From NCBI RefSeq assembly GCF_018991925.1, contig NW_024748870.1, positions 638,187 to 702,186 on the forward strand: a stretch of DNA of 64,000 bases, given 5' to 3'. This stretch comes from Homarus americanus. Its lineage: Eukaryota; Arthropoda; Malacostraca; Decapoda; Nephropidae. Positions within the stretch are counted from its first letter, which is position 1. Every line of letters begins with the position of its first letter. The translations under genes and the position numbers were made by a program. The notes beneath the pieces are model-generated. The model made no database searches and was not told the DNA's origin. It saw only the letters and a program-made list of their open reading frames with translations. Positions 32,781 through 47,751 of this stretch are shown here, piece after piece.

Positions 32781-33029
32781 AACTACAGAATAAGTAAGGA
32801 AATAAGCAGATGACAGTTATCCAAGGTCAAGTTGCCTTACTGTTTACCTTGGTTGTTTACCTCCACTGTCTCGCCACACATTATACTCCCGTAGCCTACG
32901 AGCACCGTACATCTAAATTCTGTATATTCATGCTCAACTGTATGACTGCATAGTTTATTATACATGCTTATCCAATTGTTATAGGGAAGTGGCTAGGTGT
33001 TAAATATTTTTTAGGGAATCTTGCAAATG
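32781..33029. other. no gene recognised
   Basis: Unique-looking sequence between the minisatellite and the next element. Confidence 0.4.
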
Positions 33030-35715
33030 GTGATACAAGTATGAAAATTGACATGAAGATTCAAATCTCTATGATTGGACATTCAAAATTCCAAGATCGT
33101 GGCCATTTTTTCAAGATGACCGCAAATGTGGATGTCAGATCTTCGTTTTTGGCATAAGAATTATTATTATGTTCATCAATTCAGGAAATTTAGTGTTGAT
33201 TTCCATGTTTTTGAGTATGTAAAATGTGAATTTTGTGTGGAAAACTTTGAAAAGGATAGCATTCAAAGGAACATGCTTATAAAGAGTGACTGTCAATGTA
33301 ATACCAGGGCACAAGTGTCAACACTGCTGTGAAACTCAGCATGGGGTTAAGTGTCAGCTAACTACGAAACCCATAGTGAAGACTAATATATATGCAAGTA
33401 CATAGTGTCCCAAATGTTACCTAATCAGCTCCAAATAAGGTTAGGTAACCGCACCTGAATTGACAGGTTGTGCCAGCGCGGGAGAGCAAGCCATGGATAA
33501 TGAAGTTAAAGTTATCCGGATGGTGTACAGATCGCACGGGACTTAAATGATACTGGATAAACGATCGGGCTAGGTGTAGGGCAAACAATTGCTTTAACCT
33601 ATTTGTATCCCATACAAAAAGTACATAATGATACAGAGTTGTAAAAGGCTAAACCCTCGGCTCTGAACCACAATGGCGATGATTATTGGTCCTAAAAGTA
33701 ATCCTGAAAGGAAAACAAATTAGGCCAAGTGCTGTCTATGTCAAGATGATAGGAAGGAAGAACTTAAATCTCCAAGGACTAACCCTGCTAGAAGAGAGGT
33801 AGATGGCTACAGCAAATTAGCAAAGGATATTCATCCTCTTTTTCAACTCAATCAATAAGGCATTGAGGAAAATAATGCACAATATCATGAGAGCTGTAGA
33901 CTTAGGTTTAACAACACAATGTTGCAAAGACCCCCAAAAAGAGAAACTAACTCTGTAGTGATGAAGGTTGCAGAAGTAAAGTACCACGAAAGCCAAGGGA
34001 CACAAAAACCACAACCGAATGCTTTTTGTGAGACAAGCCAGCACCAGAAAGTGCTCTCAAATAAGCATTGACAATCAAATGCAATGGCAGAATAAAGGAA
34101 TGTGTAAGACACTCAGTGACGAAAGACTCCTTGCTAAACTTAGTGCAGGAGATGTAGTGGCACAAGAGATGAAATATCACCCTGTTTGCTAACATGTAGA
34201 TTGCACTGGACAATAGAGAAAGAGCTTGTCTTAGTGCAAAGGAATTTGAGAAAACACAAAGAACCTTGATGAAAAAAATGCATATCCACTGGCTTTCTCT
34301 GAATTGGTGACATTAATGAGACAAACACTGCATGTGAAGGTTCTAATCGAACAATTTTTAGACTAGCAGACTTTCTCATATTGTGCAAGCAAAGACTCGA
34401 ACGTTCAACTTGGTTTCGAATCACCTGAAGTTCATTCTAATAGACTTAAGGACAAATTGGTTTCACATATTCCTCAAATGGAAGCTCTCAATTAAGGAAG
34501 AGATGTTTTGCGAGCATTCCAAGAGGAGGTAGGTTCCATCCTGGCTGAGGTTGGAAAATACAGGATATGCTCAAACACAGGTCAAAATTCAAAACCATAC
34601 TTGATGATAAAAGTATTGAATAGGCAGTTCCTTCATCACTTCTCCAATTCATATGTATGAGTGAACATGGCGCAGACATTAAATAAAAAATTCAGCATGG
34701 AGCATCCAAGTCAGATCTTGCTATGGCACAGCTGTTGCACTACAACTTTTTTGCTAAGTACAAGGAAGGAGCAGTCTCACACACACTCTATGGATCGCGA
34801 GACCCCATTTGCTATTTATATTGCCATGTTTGTGTTTGTAAAGTTTGCTTATTGGCATGGTATTTGCATTTACTATGATGGGGTTCTGGAAATATCTGCC
34901 CAACTTGGTGATGCTGTTGTTTCCAAGTATGTAGAAGATGGAGCTGTGTGCCCACCTTTTTTGAAAAGAATCTTTTTACAAAACCTGCATTAAACAACAT
35001 TAATCATAAACATACTGCAACTGCAGCACACATCTTTCCATGATACACGTAACTCTGTTTTCCAGCACCCAAGCTTTGGCAATCTTGGTGAGGAGCGTGA
35101 GCCATTTCATGTAGGAACTGTTCCAGTGAAAAAAGTTTCTGAACTTCCGGACTCTTTCACCAATGTTCACCCAGCACACATAATAAAACATCCTTCACCA
35201 CCACCAAGCCAATCACAGCTATTACCAACTCCTTACTTGGCTTGATGAGCATTCTCTGAATGAAGAAATAGATAATGCTGTTTCCATAACATGGGAAGCC
35301 CATCATGCAACACATGAGAGAGGATCCCCCCTTGAAGTAAGCAGCAGTACATCACTTTTACACCTAATTAGTGACAAAGCTTATTGTGTTGCAACAATCA
35401 AATATGCTATGGACAAAATTAGAGACTGTGGACAGCGATGTTAAGGTATATGCCAAACCGCTACTTTATGGATAAAATATATATATGAGGGTTCCAAAGA
35501 AGCATAATCAGTTCCAGCACGCTTTAAAACATGGAAAGAGACACCTTATGTGCACAAATTGCCCAATAATAAGTCATTGTATGTAAACAATGTGTTTGGT
35601 TGCGTAGATTTGGCGGCCGTCTTGGAAAATGGCCGCCATCTTGGAATTTGGAATGTGCAATCGGATAGATTTGATAAGTCCCCATATTAAATGTACATAC
35701 CAAATTTCATGCTTG
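33030..35715 (+). mobile_element. long-TIR DNA element, orphan arthropod family C
   Basis: 33062-33128 aligns with the reverse complement of about 35606-35673 over roughly 66 bp at about 80% identity (CAAATCT..., ACATTC, AAATTCCAAGAT, GGCCATTTT, CCGC). Similarity continues outwards through ATGAAA-TTG--ATG (33041-33054 against about 35695-35713). Between the arms lies a decayed plus-strand gene (next entry). TIRs of about 90 bp plus a single gene point to a DNA transposon. The exact ends and target duplication are unclear. Confidence 0.7.
33660..35570 (+). pseudogene. orphan multi-copy arthropod protein (family C), decayed
   Basis: Fragments of a family common in arthropod and other invertebrate genomes are readable. 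CCLCQDD...GYSKLAKDIHPLF (about 33730-33855) and YHESCRLRFN (about 33870-33900) form the N-terminal Cys/His region (CxxC...H..C). LSAGDVVAQEMKYH (34139-34178) follows. AFSELVTLM (about 34295), SNRLKDKLVSHIPQMEAL (34440-34490) and GRDVLRAFQEEVGSIL (34500-34550) come next. VCPPFLKR (about 34950), then NNINHKHTATAAHIF (34990-35035), match the family's late D/N-x-D/N-HNPSSTTA block. It has many frameshifts and stops. The molecular function is unknown. The TIR context suggests a transposase. Confidence 0.75.
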
Positions 35716-35835
35716 CACAATCAATCACATGATTGTACCTGTGACCCGCTCTGCTATTAACGTGTATTTCAATTTTACTGAATGAAAATCTGTAGCTATC
35801 TGTGAGTTTATCCATCTACCCGTTCCTACATGTAT

Positions 35836-35837
35836 AA

Positions 35838-35875
<38 letters not shown>

Positions 35876-35935
35876 GCAACAACAACAACAACAACAACTT
35901 CTAATACTACTACTACTACTTTTCTTTTCTTTTTT
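35836..35935. repeat. (CAA)n and (CTA)n followed by T-run
   Basis: (AAC)n at 35836-35897, (TAC)n at 35904-35920, then a T-rich tract ending ACGTGGCCTCCAG at the gap edge. Confidence 0.95.
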
Positions 35936-35959
35936 TCTTTTTTTTAACGTGGCCTCCAG

Positions 35960-36059
35960 NNNNNNNNNNNNNNNNNNNNNNNNNNNNNNNNNNNNNNNNN
36001 NNNNNNNNNNNNNNNNNNNNNNNNNNNNNNNNNNNNNNNNNNNNNNNNNNNNNNNNNNN
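35960..36059. other. assembly gap (100 N)
   Basis: Run of 100 Ns directly after the motif ACGTGGCCTCCAG, which also occurs uninterrupted at about 63754-63766. Confidence 1.
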
Positions 36060-36331
36060 TTTAGGGTAGAATTCTCCTGATCTACAGGTAAATGGCACTC
36101 ACAATATTGGGAGATATTTTTTCCACCAATAGGCAGCCAGGCTCCAACTCTGCTTGCCTTTAATAGTTAACACTTGCTTTAATAGTTAACACTCGGTTAG
36201 CTAACTGATTATTGTGTGCCTACAGTAGTATGTAGAGGCAAGACTAATGTGCATGTGCACTCACTAAAAATATATTCTGCACATCGGTCATTTTTGCTCT
36301 AACGTCTCTAAATATCACATTAAAATTTATG

Positions 36332-36560
<229 letters not shown>

Positions 36561-39520
36561 ATATGGGATAATGCAATATGTTGAAAATAACGTCTGAAAG
36601 AAAGTTTTAGATCTTTTACAGTTCCTTGGTTCACTGAACTGAAAAAAAAATCAAATAAATATCTAATGTGCAAACAGCAGTCAAGTTTCGTTTCTATTTG
36701 CGAAGTAAATTCGATTCGGGGATAATAATTCCTGCGCAGTATTTCAACGACTGTACTCATTGATACGCAAGCATACTGAATATTCATGTTTCCCATTCAT
36801 AAAGCACCCTTTTCTGCTCCAATATATCCCCTGTCCTAAAAGTTTCTTGCATTTCAATGTATTTTATATTTATTTTTTATTTTTTTGTCTAGCGTTTTGC
36901 GGTCTCAGATTCTTCATTTCCTCGCCTGTTGTTCGGCCTGTGTCAGGTCATTGACATCCAGCGTCTTCATTTTATTCAGCTCTCCTTTCACCTCTTTGTA
37001 TCCCTGAAGTATCGTTTCTTTACGTGTTTAATCATCCTAATTAACATATATTTTCCTATTAGAATCATCGATCTGTTTTCCTTTATCCAGTTATTTATAT
37101 ATTCATTGTTAGGAAAGGTACACTGAAGCACCGTAAGGAAAGGAGCTTCTATTAACGTTGTGACTGCGTATGTGAATGTGCAGTGTGCAGGGAGACTGGT
37201 TGGGCCTGTCGGTCAGCTGCCCTCTGAGCTACTGTACCTCCGTACCCTAAATCATTCCGTGATAGCAACAGCAATCGGTGGTGTGTACAGAGAGCGGAGG
37301 CGCAATCAACGTCGGCTGATGACTTTAGCTTACTGGCAATTCCCGTTTATAGGCAGGAATTGATCAGGGTTATCCACTCTAAGGGACCGAACCTGTCGAA
37401 ACCTTTAGGAGCGAAGACGTGAGTTTGGCCACAATAATATGAAAGCATCATAAATCCATCATTCTTCAACTTTGTGTGGCCTCAACAACCATATTAATGT
37501 AAACAGCAATAAGGAAATGAAACCTATCATTGAGACACTGGACATTATGTTTACCCTAAGGATGAGCGGTTCTGTTTTATGGCATTAAGTACCAATTACC
37601 TTTTTTCTGAAAAAAGTGGAAGAGTAGAGAGAACTATCCTCACTTCTAACCCCTTGTCGATACAAGGAAGACAGACAAAATTCAGAGATACCGACTTATC
37701 GATAATTAATATATTTGCCAAGTAGGGATGACTTAATATTTTTATCACAACTGAATAAATATTATTTCGTACTCGGTAGTTTTCTGATTACAATTAAGAC
37801 TACATTTACTACTAAAACATAAACCATAACAATCGTTCTCAGTCGGGCATGCGGACTTCCTGTGCCCCTGATGTAATCGTCTATGCGCATCTTGCTTTGA
37901 ACTCCGGAGTCGCATGCGCAGTATACTCATGAATCCACAGAGCTAGGTTGTCATTGTCGATAACGAAGTTCTGCCAGCAGACAGCAGCACACGCGAGTGC
38001 ACAAATTTTATGTACAGTATCTGCTTTGATATGTCGGTGCGCTTGCATATGCACGTACGTATGTGGATTGATATTTGCCCTTGTTGTACCAATGCATTAA
38101 ACATGTATTCTGTTAGTCGCCGTAAAACATATTAGTAAAACCACTAGCAGTCACTAACCAACTTAATACTTCGGTGTTATTCTGTCAGTATCAAACAGTG
38201 GTGTTGGTGGTGAGGAGAGTAAAGAAACGTGTTGGTGGTATTGCTGATGGAGGAGACAGTGGAGGAACGAGAATCTAGGATAGATGATGGCGAATGGTGG
38301 AGGAAACAGTGGAGAAACGAGAGTTTAGGTGATGGAGGGTGGTGGAGAGAAAACAATAAAATTCATGGTAGAGGAGGAGAGAGCGGAGTGATATGACATA
38401 TATGTCTCCCGTGAGAAATCTTCCATTCGGGAAAGAGATGTAAGTTTGACCACCACATCGTAATGTTTGAGCTACCTACCAGCCTAAGTCCTATGCCCTT
38501 TGTCTTTCTGGCGCTGGGATGTCTAATAAACAACCGACAAATAACTTGTCTCGTGTTATGGATTATTAATATTCGACAGAGTACAGTCAGCCAAAGATCT
38601 ATGGACCCCACCCTGGCTCTCGTGCTCCCAATTTTATCTGGTAATGTTTGGTGAAGGAAGGCTGTAATGGGGATGTGTGATTGGTGGATCTATTTTCGTT
38701 TGTATCACTGTCAGGATATATATTAAACAAACCAAAGATAATTTTTTTTATATTAACAAACTATTCACCATTATTTTAGATTATGACAAGTTTCCAAATG
38801 TTCTTATATCTGCTTAAATGATGACAAATTTATATTAATGAAATGGCAACGCAACTACAACAAGGGCTGCCCACAAGATTCACACATCGAATTTCAAGAA
38901 TATATGTTCCACATTTAATCTTTAGTGTTTCATGAAGGAATTAATTGTCTTTACAATGTGAACATTAGATAATATAATTTGATATATGTAAGTTAGGGGG
39001 CAGACACTGTGTAATAGACTTACTTGTTAGTCACGACATTTTATCTTCGTATATTCTAGTCATCAGTCAGTGTGTGTGTGTGTGGTATGATTACTTGGGA
39101 AGTATCCCATCTACTCAGCAAGAGTAGAGTGTGAACGAGGTACCTGGTATGTGTACCTAAGAATACCAAGGAGTTACATACTTGTAGGTGTGGAGTGTAT
39201 ACGAGATGTGGTGCTATAACATGTGGTGCTATACTCTAACATGTGTTGCAGTCTGATGTGTTGGGTATTGTGGTATGAAGGAATGACCGAGGTAAGGAGT
39301 TCATTGGTTGTTATGAGGAATGAAGATGGTAATAGTAGTTATTTAATGAAAGACGTATATTGATGTGAAGTGTAATGAACATAATAGTTGTTCTTCTGAT
39401 GAAGGCCAGCTCTTTTTGTATTGTGACGGGATGAAATATGTTTTTATAAGGCATAAATTAGTTAAGTCATGATTGATGTTTCACCCTTCTTCCCACTCTC
39501 GATTTGGTCAATGAAAAACC
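36561..39520. other. about 3 kb without a recognised gene
   Basis: Only short unsupported ORFs. It contains a purine-rich GGTGGAGGAAACAGTGGAG-like duplication (38200-38390), a short (GT)n at 39068-39085, and AT-rich intergenic sequence. Confidence 0.6.
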
Positions 39521-39524
39521 CAAC

Positions 39525-40102
39525 CCACGCCATCTATTGTCCTGATCTACCTACCCAGCACCACGAGCAACGCCATCTAGGGACGAAACCCGATTATGAC
39601 TACTCTTAGTTACCACTCCGGGGTTTCCCTTCTGCATATCCTGGTTGTTGCGTCACCTCCTCAAAGTCTTCCTCATCAGTTCCAGTTCGATGAGAGGGCA
39701 GTTCACTCTGGGAAGTGACCACAGGATCACCTATCCTGGAAACCTACGGCACAGTGACTACCTACAGTCTTCTACAATACTCAGCCTTACTCGTCAGCCA
39801 TCTCAGCTCCGCACTTAAGTATTTGTAATCTTATATTGCCTCCCCCCTCCACCTTGCTTCAAATTATTGAATGTTGTATAAATATGTATATACTGTTAAT
39901 GTTTAGGTTAAGTATGGTTAAGGGTAAATTATAGAAAGCTGAATATTTTGTTAAGGAATTTATGGCACTTTATAATACACAACAAAAACTCGCATCCTTT
40001 GTCTACCCTTTTATAGTCCGATTGTCTTTGTTTTTTTATTGTTGTTGCCTGTTGGGATCTGGGTAGACTTTTAACTATATTCTAAATCCCCAACTCGTAA
40101 CA
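39525..40102 (+). repeat. upstream LTR (partial)
   Basis: Homologous to 43766-44330 from CACGCCATCTATTG onward. The first 60 or so bases of the LTR are not matched upstream of 39525. It ends CTCGTAACA before the primer binding site. Confidence 0.85.
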
Positions 40103-40529
40103 AATGGCGACCGTGATAGGACACGACCTTAAGTGCCATATTTCTTAACCCCCTTGTTACTCATTGTTAATTTTTCCTCCCAGTCACTTCTGTTCACAAT
40201 TGTTTTACGGTGGTTTAAAGTTTCCTTCATATGTGTGTGCATATATTGGTATTATCGTACAGTAAGAGTGACAGACGTAGGATATTAGGTTCCAAGTGTC
40301 ATAAGGCTTACCTGTTATTACACGTGGCAGTCGTGTAGTAAGTCTTATCGAGTGTAGGGAAGAATCCGGATCTGTTTAATGCCGTACCCTTTCTCCAGAG
40401 TAGGCTGTTCCATAGTCACTAGTTTAGGGTGAAGTGATATCTTGGGACGCCCCACTCTACCAGGACCCCATAATTATAAAGCCTCAATTATTGTTCTTCT
40501 CATTATCTCATTCGGGGTCAATAATCAAG

Positions 40530-40735
40530 TAACTCAAGGGTTGTTAATCCGGATCTTTATATATTTCCCAGTTTATGGATTTGGCACAGCGAACGATCTT
40601 TTATATTGATGCCGTAATATGCCTTCCTGTTTACTCAGGGTTGTTAATCGATCTTTTGCGCTGATGCCGTAATACGCCTTCCCGTTTACTCCAGCTGTTA
40701 ATCCGATCTATTAATGCCGTAATATGCCTTCTTTT
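40530..40735 (+). repeat. ~65-bp tandem repeat in the gypsy leader
   Basis: Three diverged copies of GTTGTTAATC-GATCTT...GATGCCGTAATATGCCTTC...GTTTACTC between primer binding site and gag. Confidence 0.7.
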
Positions 40736-41159
40736 TCAAGTCTCTTATCCCTATCTAAGGATCTTCTCAGAAGAACAATATTCATAAGTGTAATTTCCTC
40801 GTAGGCAACCGTAGTTTCTGGACTTTCTGGTTATCCACGTCGCGGATATTTTCTAGGGTAATCCACTTATCTTATCTTTGACCATAAATTAATTATTCAG
40901 GTTTTCTTAATGGCCACCTCAGATTTGTTAAACTTGGTAGTCCTGGAGGAGTGGAAGAGCAAGAGATACCATTTCCTCACATCTTGATGCATGGAGGAGC
41001 GGAGAGGCTAATTTAGGGCGTGCAGCTGAGCTGGCTGATGTGACGCTTTGGGTTGGTGGAGCTCACTCTGCGGTAGGAACGTGGTACTTTCCGGCATGTT
41101 AGGTCCCTCCTGAGATTTCACCTCAAGGGAGGTAGCCCAAGGTCCCACACCTACCTCCC

Positions 41160-42170
41160 TGACGTTTTATTGTTCTACTGTAAAACCAGGCCATACGATC
41201 CAGTCTTGTAAACACTCCAGTGTCGAACTACTAAAAGTAGTTCCCTGATCCCAAAGCCAAACCAATAGCAACCACCAATGGGAAAGGCCCCATCAGGATC
41301 TCTTCTTTCATTCCTACCTATGAAGGAAAAAAATTTCAATCAAGTGGAGGGTCTCTGGTTCTTTCCCTATCTGTGATACCACGTGAGGCGCAGGACAATC
41401 TATCCTCCTGTTTAATTCAGTCATTCCTGATATATTCACGCATTTACTAATGAGTGTTCTAATTCTCAGATCTCTCTATCCCATTCTTCCTATCCCTTAG
41501 CTTAAGTGCACCTCCAATGTCCCTTGGATTACTGGGGAAGTGCAAGTAGCCATTAGGAAAGATCCAATGCCTGTGAGCGGCATTCATTTATTATTGGGTA
41601 ATGACTTGGTAGGAGATCTAGTGGTTCCGTAACATAAAAGACAGTCGAATCTCCCTTTACCTGTCGTCAACTCCAATTAATTGACCTTTAGAAGAAACTA
41701 TTCCTCACCTTTTTCCATCTTGTGCTGGCACCTCGGTCACAGAGTGTTAAAATGGGCCCTCTTCATCTAAAAAACCACCTCCAATATCTTCCTACCCACA
41801 GAAGATCTGTACAATAAGACCATTAGTAAGGATGAGCCCCATAAAGCCTCAACAATCTGATCCATCTTTGAATATGAAAGACCCCAGTGGACTATTGTAC
41901 ATCTTCGGTTTACCACTCCACAATCCCAAGGTTGTTTGGAACGGTCTCCATCAAACTTTCAAATCAATGCTAATAAACTATCTCCCCCAACTATATAGTC
42001 CATACCCTGATCGCAAGAAAGATTCACAACTTGTTAATATTAATCTCATGAAACTTTACCATTCCAGGCAGTCAGAGGAAGATATCCCAGAGGCTTATAA
42101 GCCTACCTGCATTGTATTAATGGCTTGGTTGAAGCCGGAGACAGATGACATGGATCTATTGAGAATTTAG
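41160..42170 (+). pseudogene. gypsy gag knuckle, protease end and integrase C-terminus
   Basis: KPGHTIQSCKHS with a preceding Cys (41170-41215) is a CCHC knuckle. MPVSGIHLLLGNDLVGD (about 41570-41620) is the protease C-terminal ILG motif. In 41832-42170, DRKKDSQLVNINLMKLYHSR is the end of the GPY/F-type integrase C-terminal domain. About 200 bp between protease and this motif are too short for a complete integrase, so the catalytic core is deleted. Confidence 0.7.
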
Positions 42171-42469
42171 ACTTCCTCTACCTAAAGAGAACCCTGTTAA
42201 CAGTCAAGACACTCAACAACTTGATGAGTATTATTCTGCTCTGAATCCATCTCACAAAGATCTCGCTAAGTTATTATCAACATTTCCTAAAAATCACGTC
42301 AGACTCCAGGGTTTTAATATACTTAAACATGATATTGGGTTAACTTCAGATGATGTATAAACCAATAGGGCAATCAGCATATCGACTAAATCCACAAAAA
42401 GAGAGATTATGAAAAAAGGAGGTAGATTTCGTTAAAATATAACTAGCTTGTTTCAGTACCCCCCGCTTC

Positions 42470-43625
42470 ACCTTGCCTCTCATTCCAAAAACCCGATAGC
42501 ACTTTTCGTTTCTGTACCGATTATCGTAAGGTGAACCAGGTCACTGTCTCAGACTCCTACCCTTTTACCTTTTGATTGAAGATACAGACAGCAGGTATAG
42601 GCTGTGCAAAATTTATCAGTACGGTGGACTTATTGAAAGGATATTACCGCGGGACTCTCACGAATAGGGCAAAAATAATCTCAGCATTTATAACTCCATT
42701 TGGTCTTTTCAATATTTGGTTATGGCGTCATTTTTCGCAGAATGCTCCGGCCACGTTCCAGAGGGCCATCAATTACCTGATTCGACCCAGGTGGACGTTC
42801 GCCTACCTGGATGACTTGGTGGTGGTGTCGGACGGCTGGGACGCGAACACTTGGTGCGTTTGGAGATACTGTTTGCACGATCAAAGAGTTCTGATTCAAT
42901 TATAAACCTGGCTAAGTCTGCTTGGCCGGGCCTCAGTGACTTACCTGGGACATATCGTTGGGCATGGTATGGTGGAGACCCAAGGACGCAAACGTTAAGT
43001 TTCATATCTTGTCCTTCCCCCACTCCAAGGACGAGGAAGGAACTCATGCGCTTCCTGGGATGTGCGGCTACTACCGTCGGTCTCTGCAGTATCTTTCTCC
43101 AGCGTGGCCGGACCCCCTCACAGACCTTAGCCTAGTTCTATGTCCCTCACATCTGGAAAACCAGAGAGGTGACCAGTCTTTCCACCGCCTCAAAGCCTTC
43201 TCTTGTTTCCAAGCTTGTAGTCCACCCCCTGACCACACCTTGCCCTTCCATCTGCAAATCGACGCTATGGTCTCGGAGTGGGGGCTGTGCTCCTACAACC
43301 CGATCTAACCACTGATGTCCAATTCTGTGGCATACTACTCCGGGCCAAGTTGAAAAACATCAGGACCAACTACTCGACCATAGAGAAGGAGGCCCCGGCT
43401 CTGCGTGTTGGCAATAAAGAAGTTTGAATGCTACCTCCAGTCTTGCCCACAAACAACCCTAGTCTTCGAATCGACCATAACCCACTCACGTTCATCCAAA
43501 CCAACAAGACCTCCAACCAGTTAATCCTCCGCTGGGCTCTCCTCACCCAGCCCTATAATCTACAAGTCCGGCACATAACGTGGTGGACAACCTGATTGCG
43601 GACTCCTTTATCCTGAGCTCCAGGA
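42470..43625 (+). pseudogene. gypsy reverse transcriptase and RNase H
   Basis: RT blocks STFRFCTDYRKVNQVT, STVDLLKGYY, ISAFITPFGLF, NAPATFQRAINYLI and catalytic YLDD (42810-42821) are present. SKDEEGTHALPGMCGYYRRSL follows in a shifted frame (43025-43080). RNase H shows FHLQID (first Asp, near 43250), a TIEKEAPAL (Glu, near 43380) and IDHNPLTFIQTNKTSNQ...LRWALLTQPYNLQVRHI (43470-43580). At least five frameshifts separate the pieces. Confidence 0.85.
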
Positions 43626-43704
43626 AATGCAGCAGCTACTCTCCAGGACGCACCAGGGTGATCACTCTTCGCTACCGCCGGCTTATGGAGGTTCTTGGAA
43701 GGGG

Positions 43705-45999
<2,295 letters not shown>

Positions 46000-46295
46000 G
46001 GCCGAGGCACCTGCTGATTTTTAATACTTCAGTATTCGCGCTAGAGCCCCCCCAGTGGTGCACACTTCACAGAGTGGGATTGTGTGTATCCAGTGGGGGT
46101 CGGGGAAAACCTGGGCCAATCCAGCAGTGACGTCCGTGATAGTGCAGACACACCACTGTGCGGGGGTCGCCCTTAGGAAAGAGTTTTTCTTTGTGCTAAG
46201 GGCCTCCAATAACCTTAGTACACCATATAATATACAGTGCATGTAAAAAACAAATCAAATCTGTACCTAAGGGGTGGTTCCCAGCCACCCCAACC

Positions 46296-47751
46296 ATGCC
46301 CTCTGGGAGGGGCCACAACAAGCCGCCCTATACTCGTCCAGGCAAGAACAAGCAGAGGTGGGAGATCAAACAAAATGACCTAAGACTGCCAAGACCACTG
46401 ACAGACAAAGACCATGAATCGAACACCGACAAAAACATTCCACAAAGACGTACTATTGAAATTACACCAGAGAATGCCAGAGAAATCCACTTTCGGACTG
46501 TTGACACGTCCACCTCGTTTGACAAAATTAATGAGTTCATTATCCAGAAGGCCATTAAAGATCAAATAGGGGACGTGGAGAAAGTCCGAAAGACAAGAAA
46601 TGGCCAACTCCAAGTTACTGTTAAAGATGAAAAGCAAATGAGGGACGCCATGAATCTGAAAACCTTCCACACAACCAAAGTGGAACCGTATATCCCAGCA
46701 TTTCTCAATGCCTGTAAGGCTGTAGTTAACAGCTACGAATTCCAGGAAATGAGTAATGATGATATCGTGTACCACATGCAAGATCAAGGAGTCGTCGATG
46801 CCTTCGTCTTTAATAGGAGGACCATAGAGGGAGAAAGGAAACGATCAACCACAGCTGTACTGACTTTTGCTGGACTTGTTAGGCCTACCCATGTCTTGGT
46901 AGGATACCAGAGAATACAAACTAAAACATATATACCATTTCCCATGAGATGTTTTAACTGCCAAATGTTTGGACACACTGGTAAGGCCTGTCGTAACATC
47001 CAGGTATGTTGTAAATGTGCTCAGAGCGGACACAGGGAAGATGAATGCACAGAAACTGAGGAAAAATGCTACCACTGTTCGGGTCATCATGCTGCCTCAG
47101 ACAGGAAGTGCCCTTCCTACCTGAGGGAGTATGAGATCAGCAAGGTGAGAGCAGAGACTAATTTGGACTACAGGGAGGCTAGGAAGCAGGAGATGTCCTG
47201 GAATGTCCTTTGCATCCGCTGTATCCAAAAACACCTCACCCCCCAAAATGTGCACCACTGGAACACAGACTGAGACCAGGTCTATTGCAACACAAACTGA
47301 CTCCACACTCACCGGCTATCCAACCACAGACGCCAACGACGAAAACTCAAAGACAACTATGACTATTAACGAGACTAAAACTAAAAACAAGTTAAACGAG
47401 ACCACAAAACTTAAGCAGACTGTCGACCTTGTCTACCCCCAGGTAAGGAGAAGGTCGCAATCTGTCGATAACTTGACAAGAGACTCCTCATCACAACCAT
47501 TGTTTCACATTGTTGAATCACACCGGGGGCTGGGAGCCTTTGCCGAGCAGAGAACTGGCTTTATGGAGCCAGGGGACTGCTCACGAAATACTAGAGAACA
47601 TACTCCGGCACACAATTCCCCCACCGAGACAAGAACAAAGAAAAAGAAAACCCAAAACGCTGACCATATCAACTCTCAGACTCAAAATTCAATATCATCC
47701 AGTGGAATTGCAGAGGTGCTAGGAATAAAAATGCTCAATTTCATTTACTAA
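46296..47751 (+). pseudogene. LINE ORF1, gag-like with three CCHC knuckles
   Basis: ORF1 proteins bind the LINE RNA and form the particle. The first frame (325 codons) has a basic N-terminus, a central domain likely folding as an RNA-recognition-like unit (residues 60-210), and three knuckles: CFNC...H...C at 219-232, CCKC...H...C at 238-251, CYHC...H...C at 258-272. A frameshift near 47205 moves the reading frame to 47203-47751, a polar Thr/Lys-rich tail containing TGTQTETRSIATQTD. The start ATG at 46296 follows a leader and has no upstream in-frame alternative that I can support. Confidence 0.88.

Noticed and set aside
34140..34424. Minus-strand ORF of 94 codons
   Set aside because: Shadow of the plus-strand family C pseudogene.
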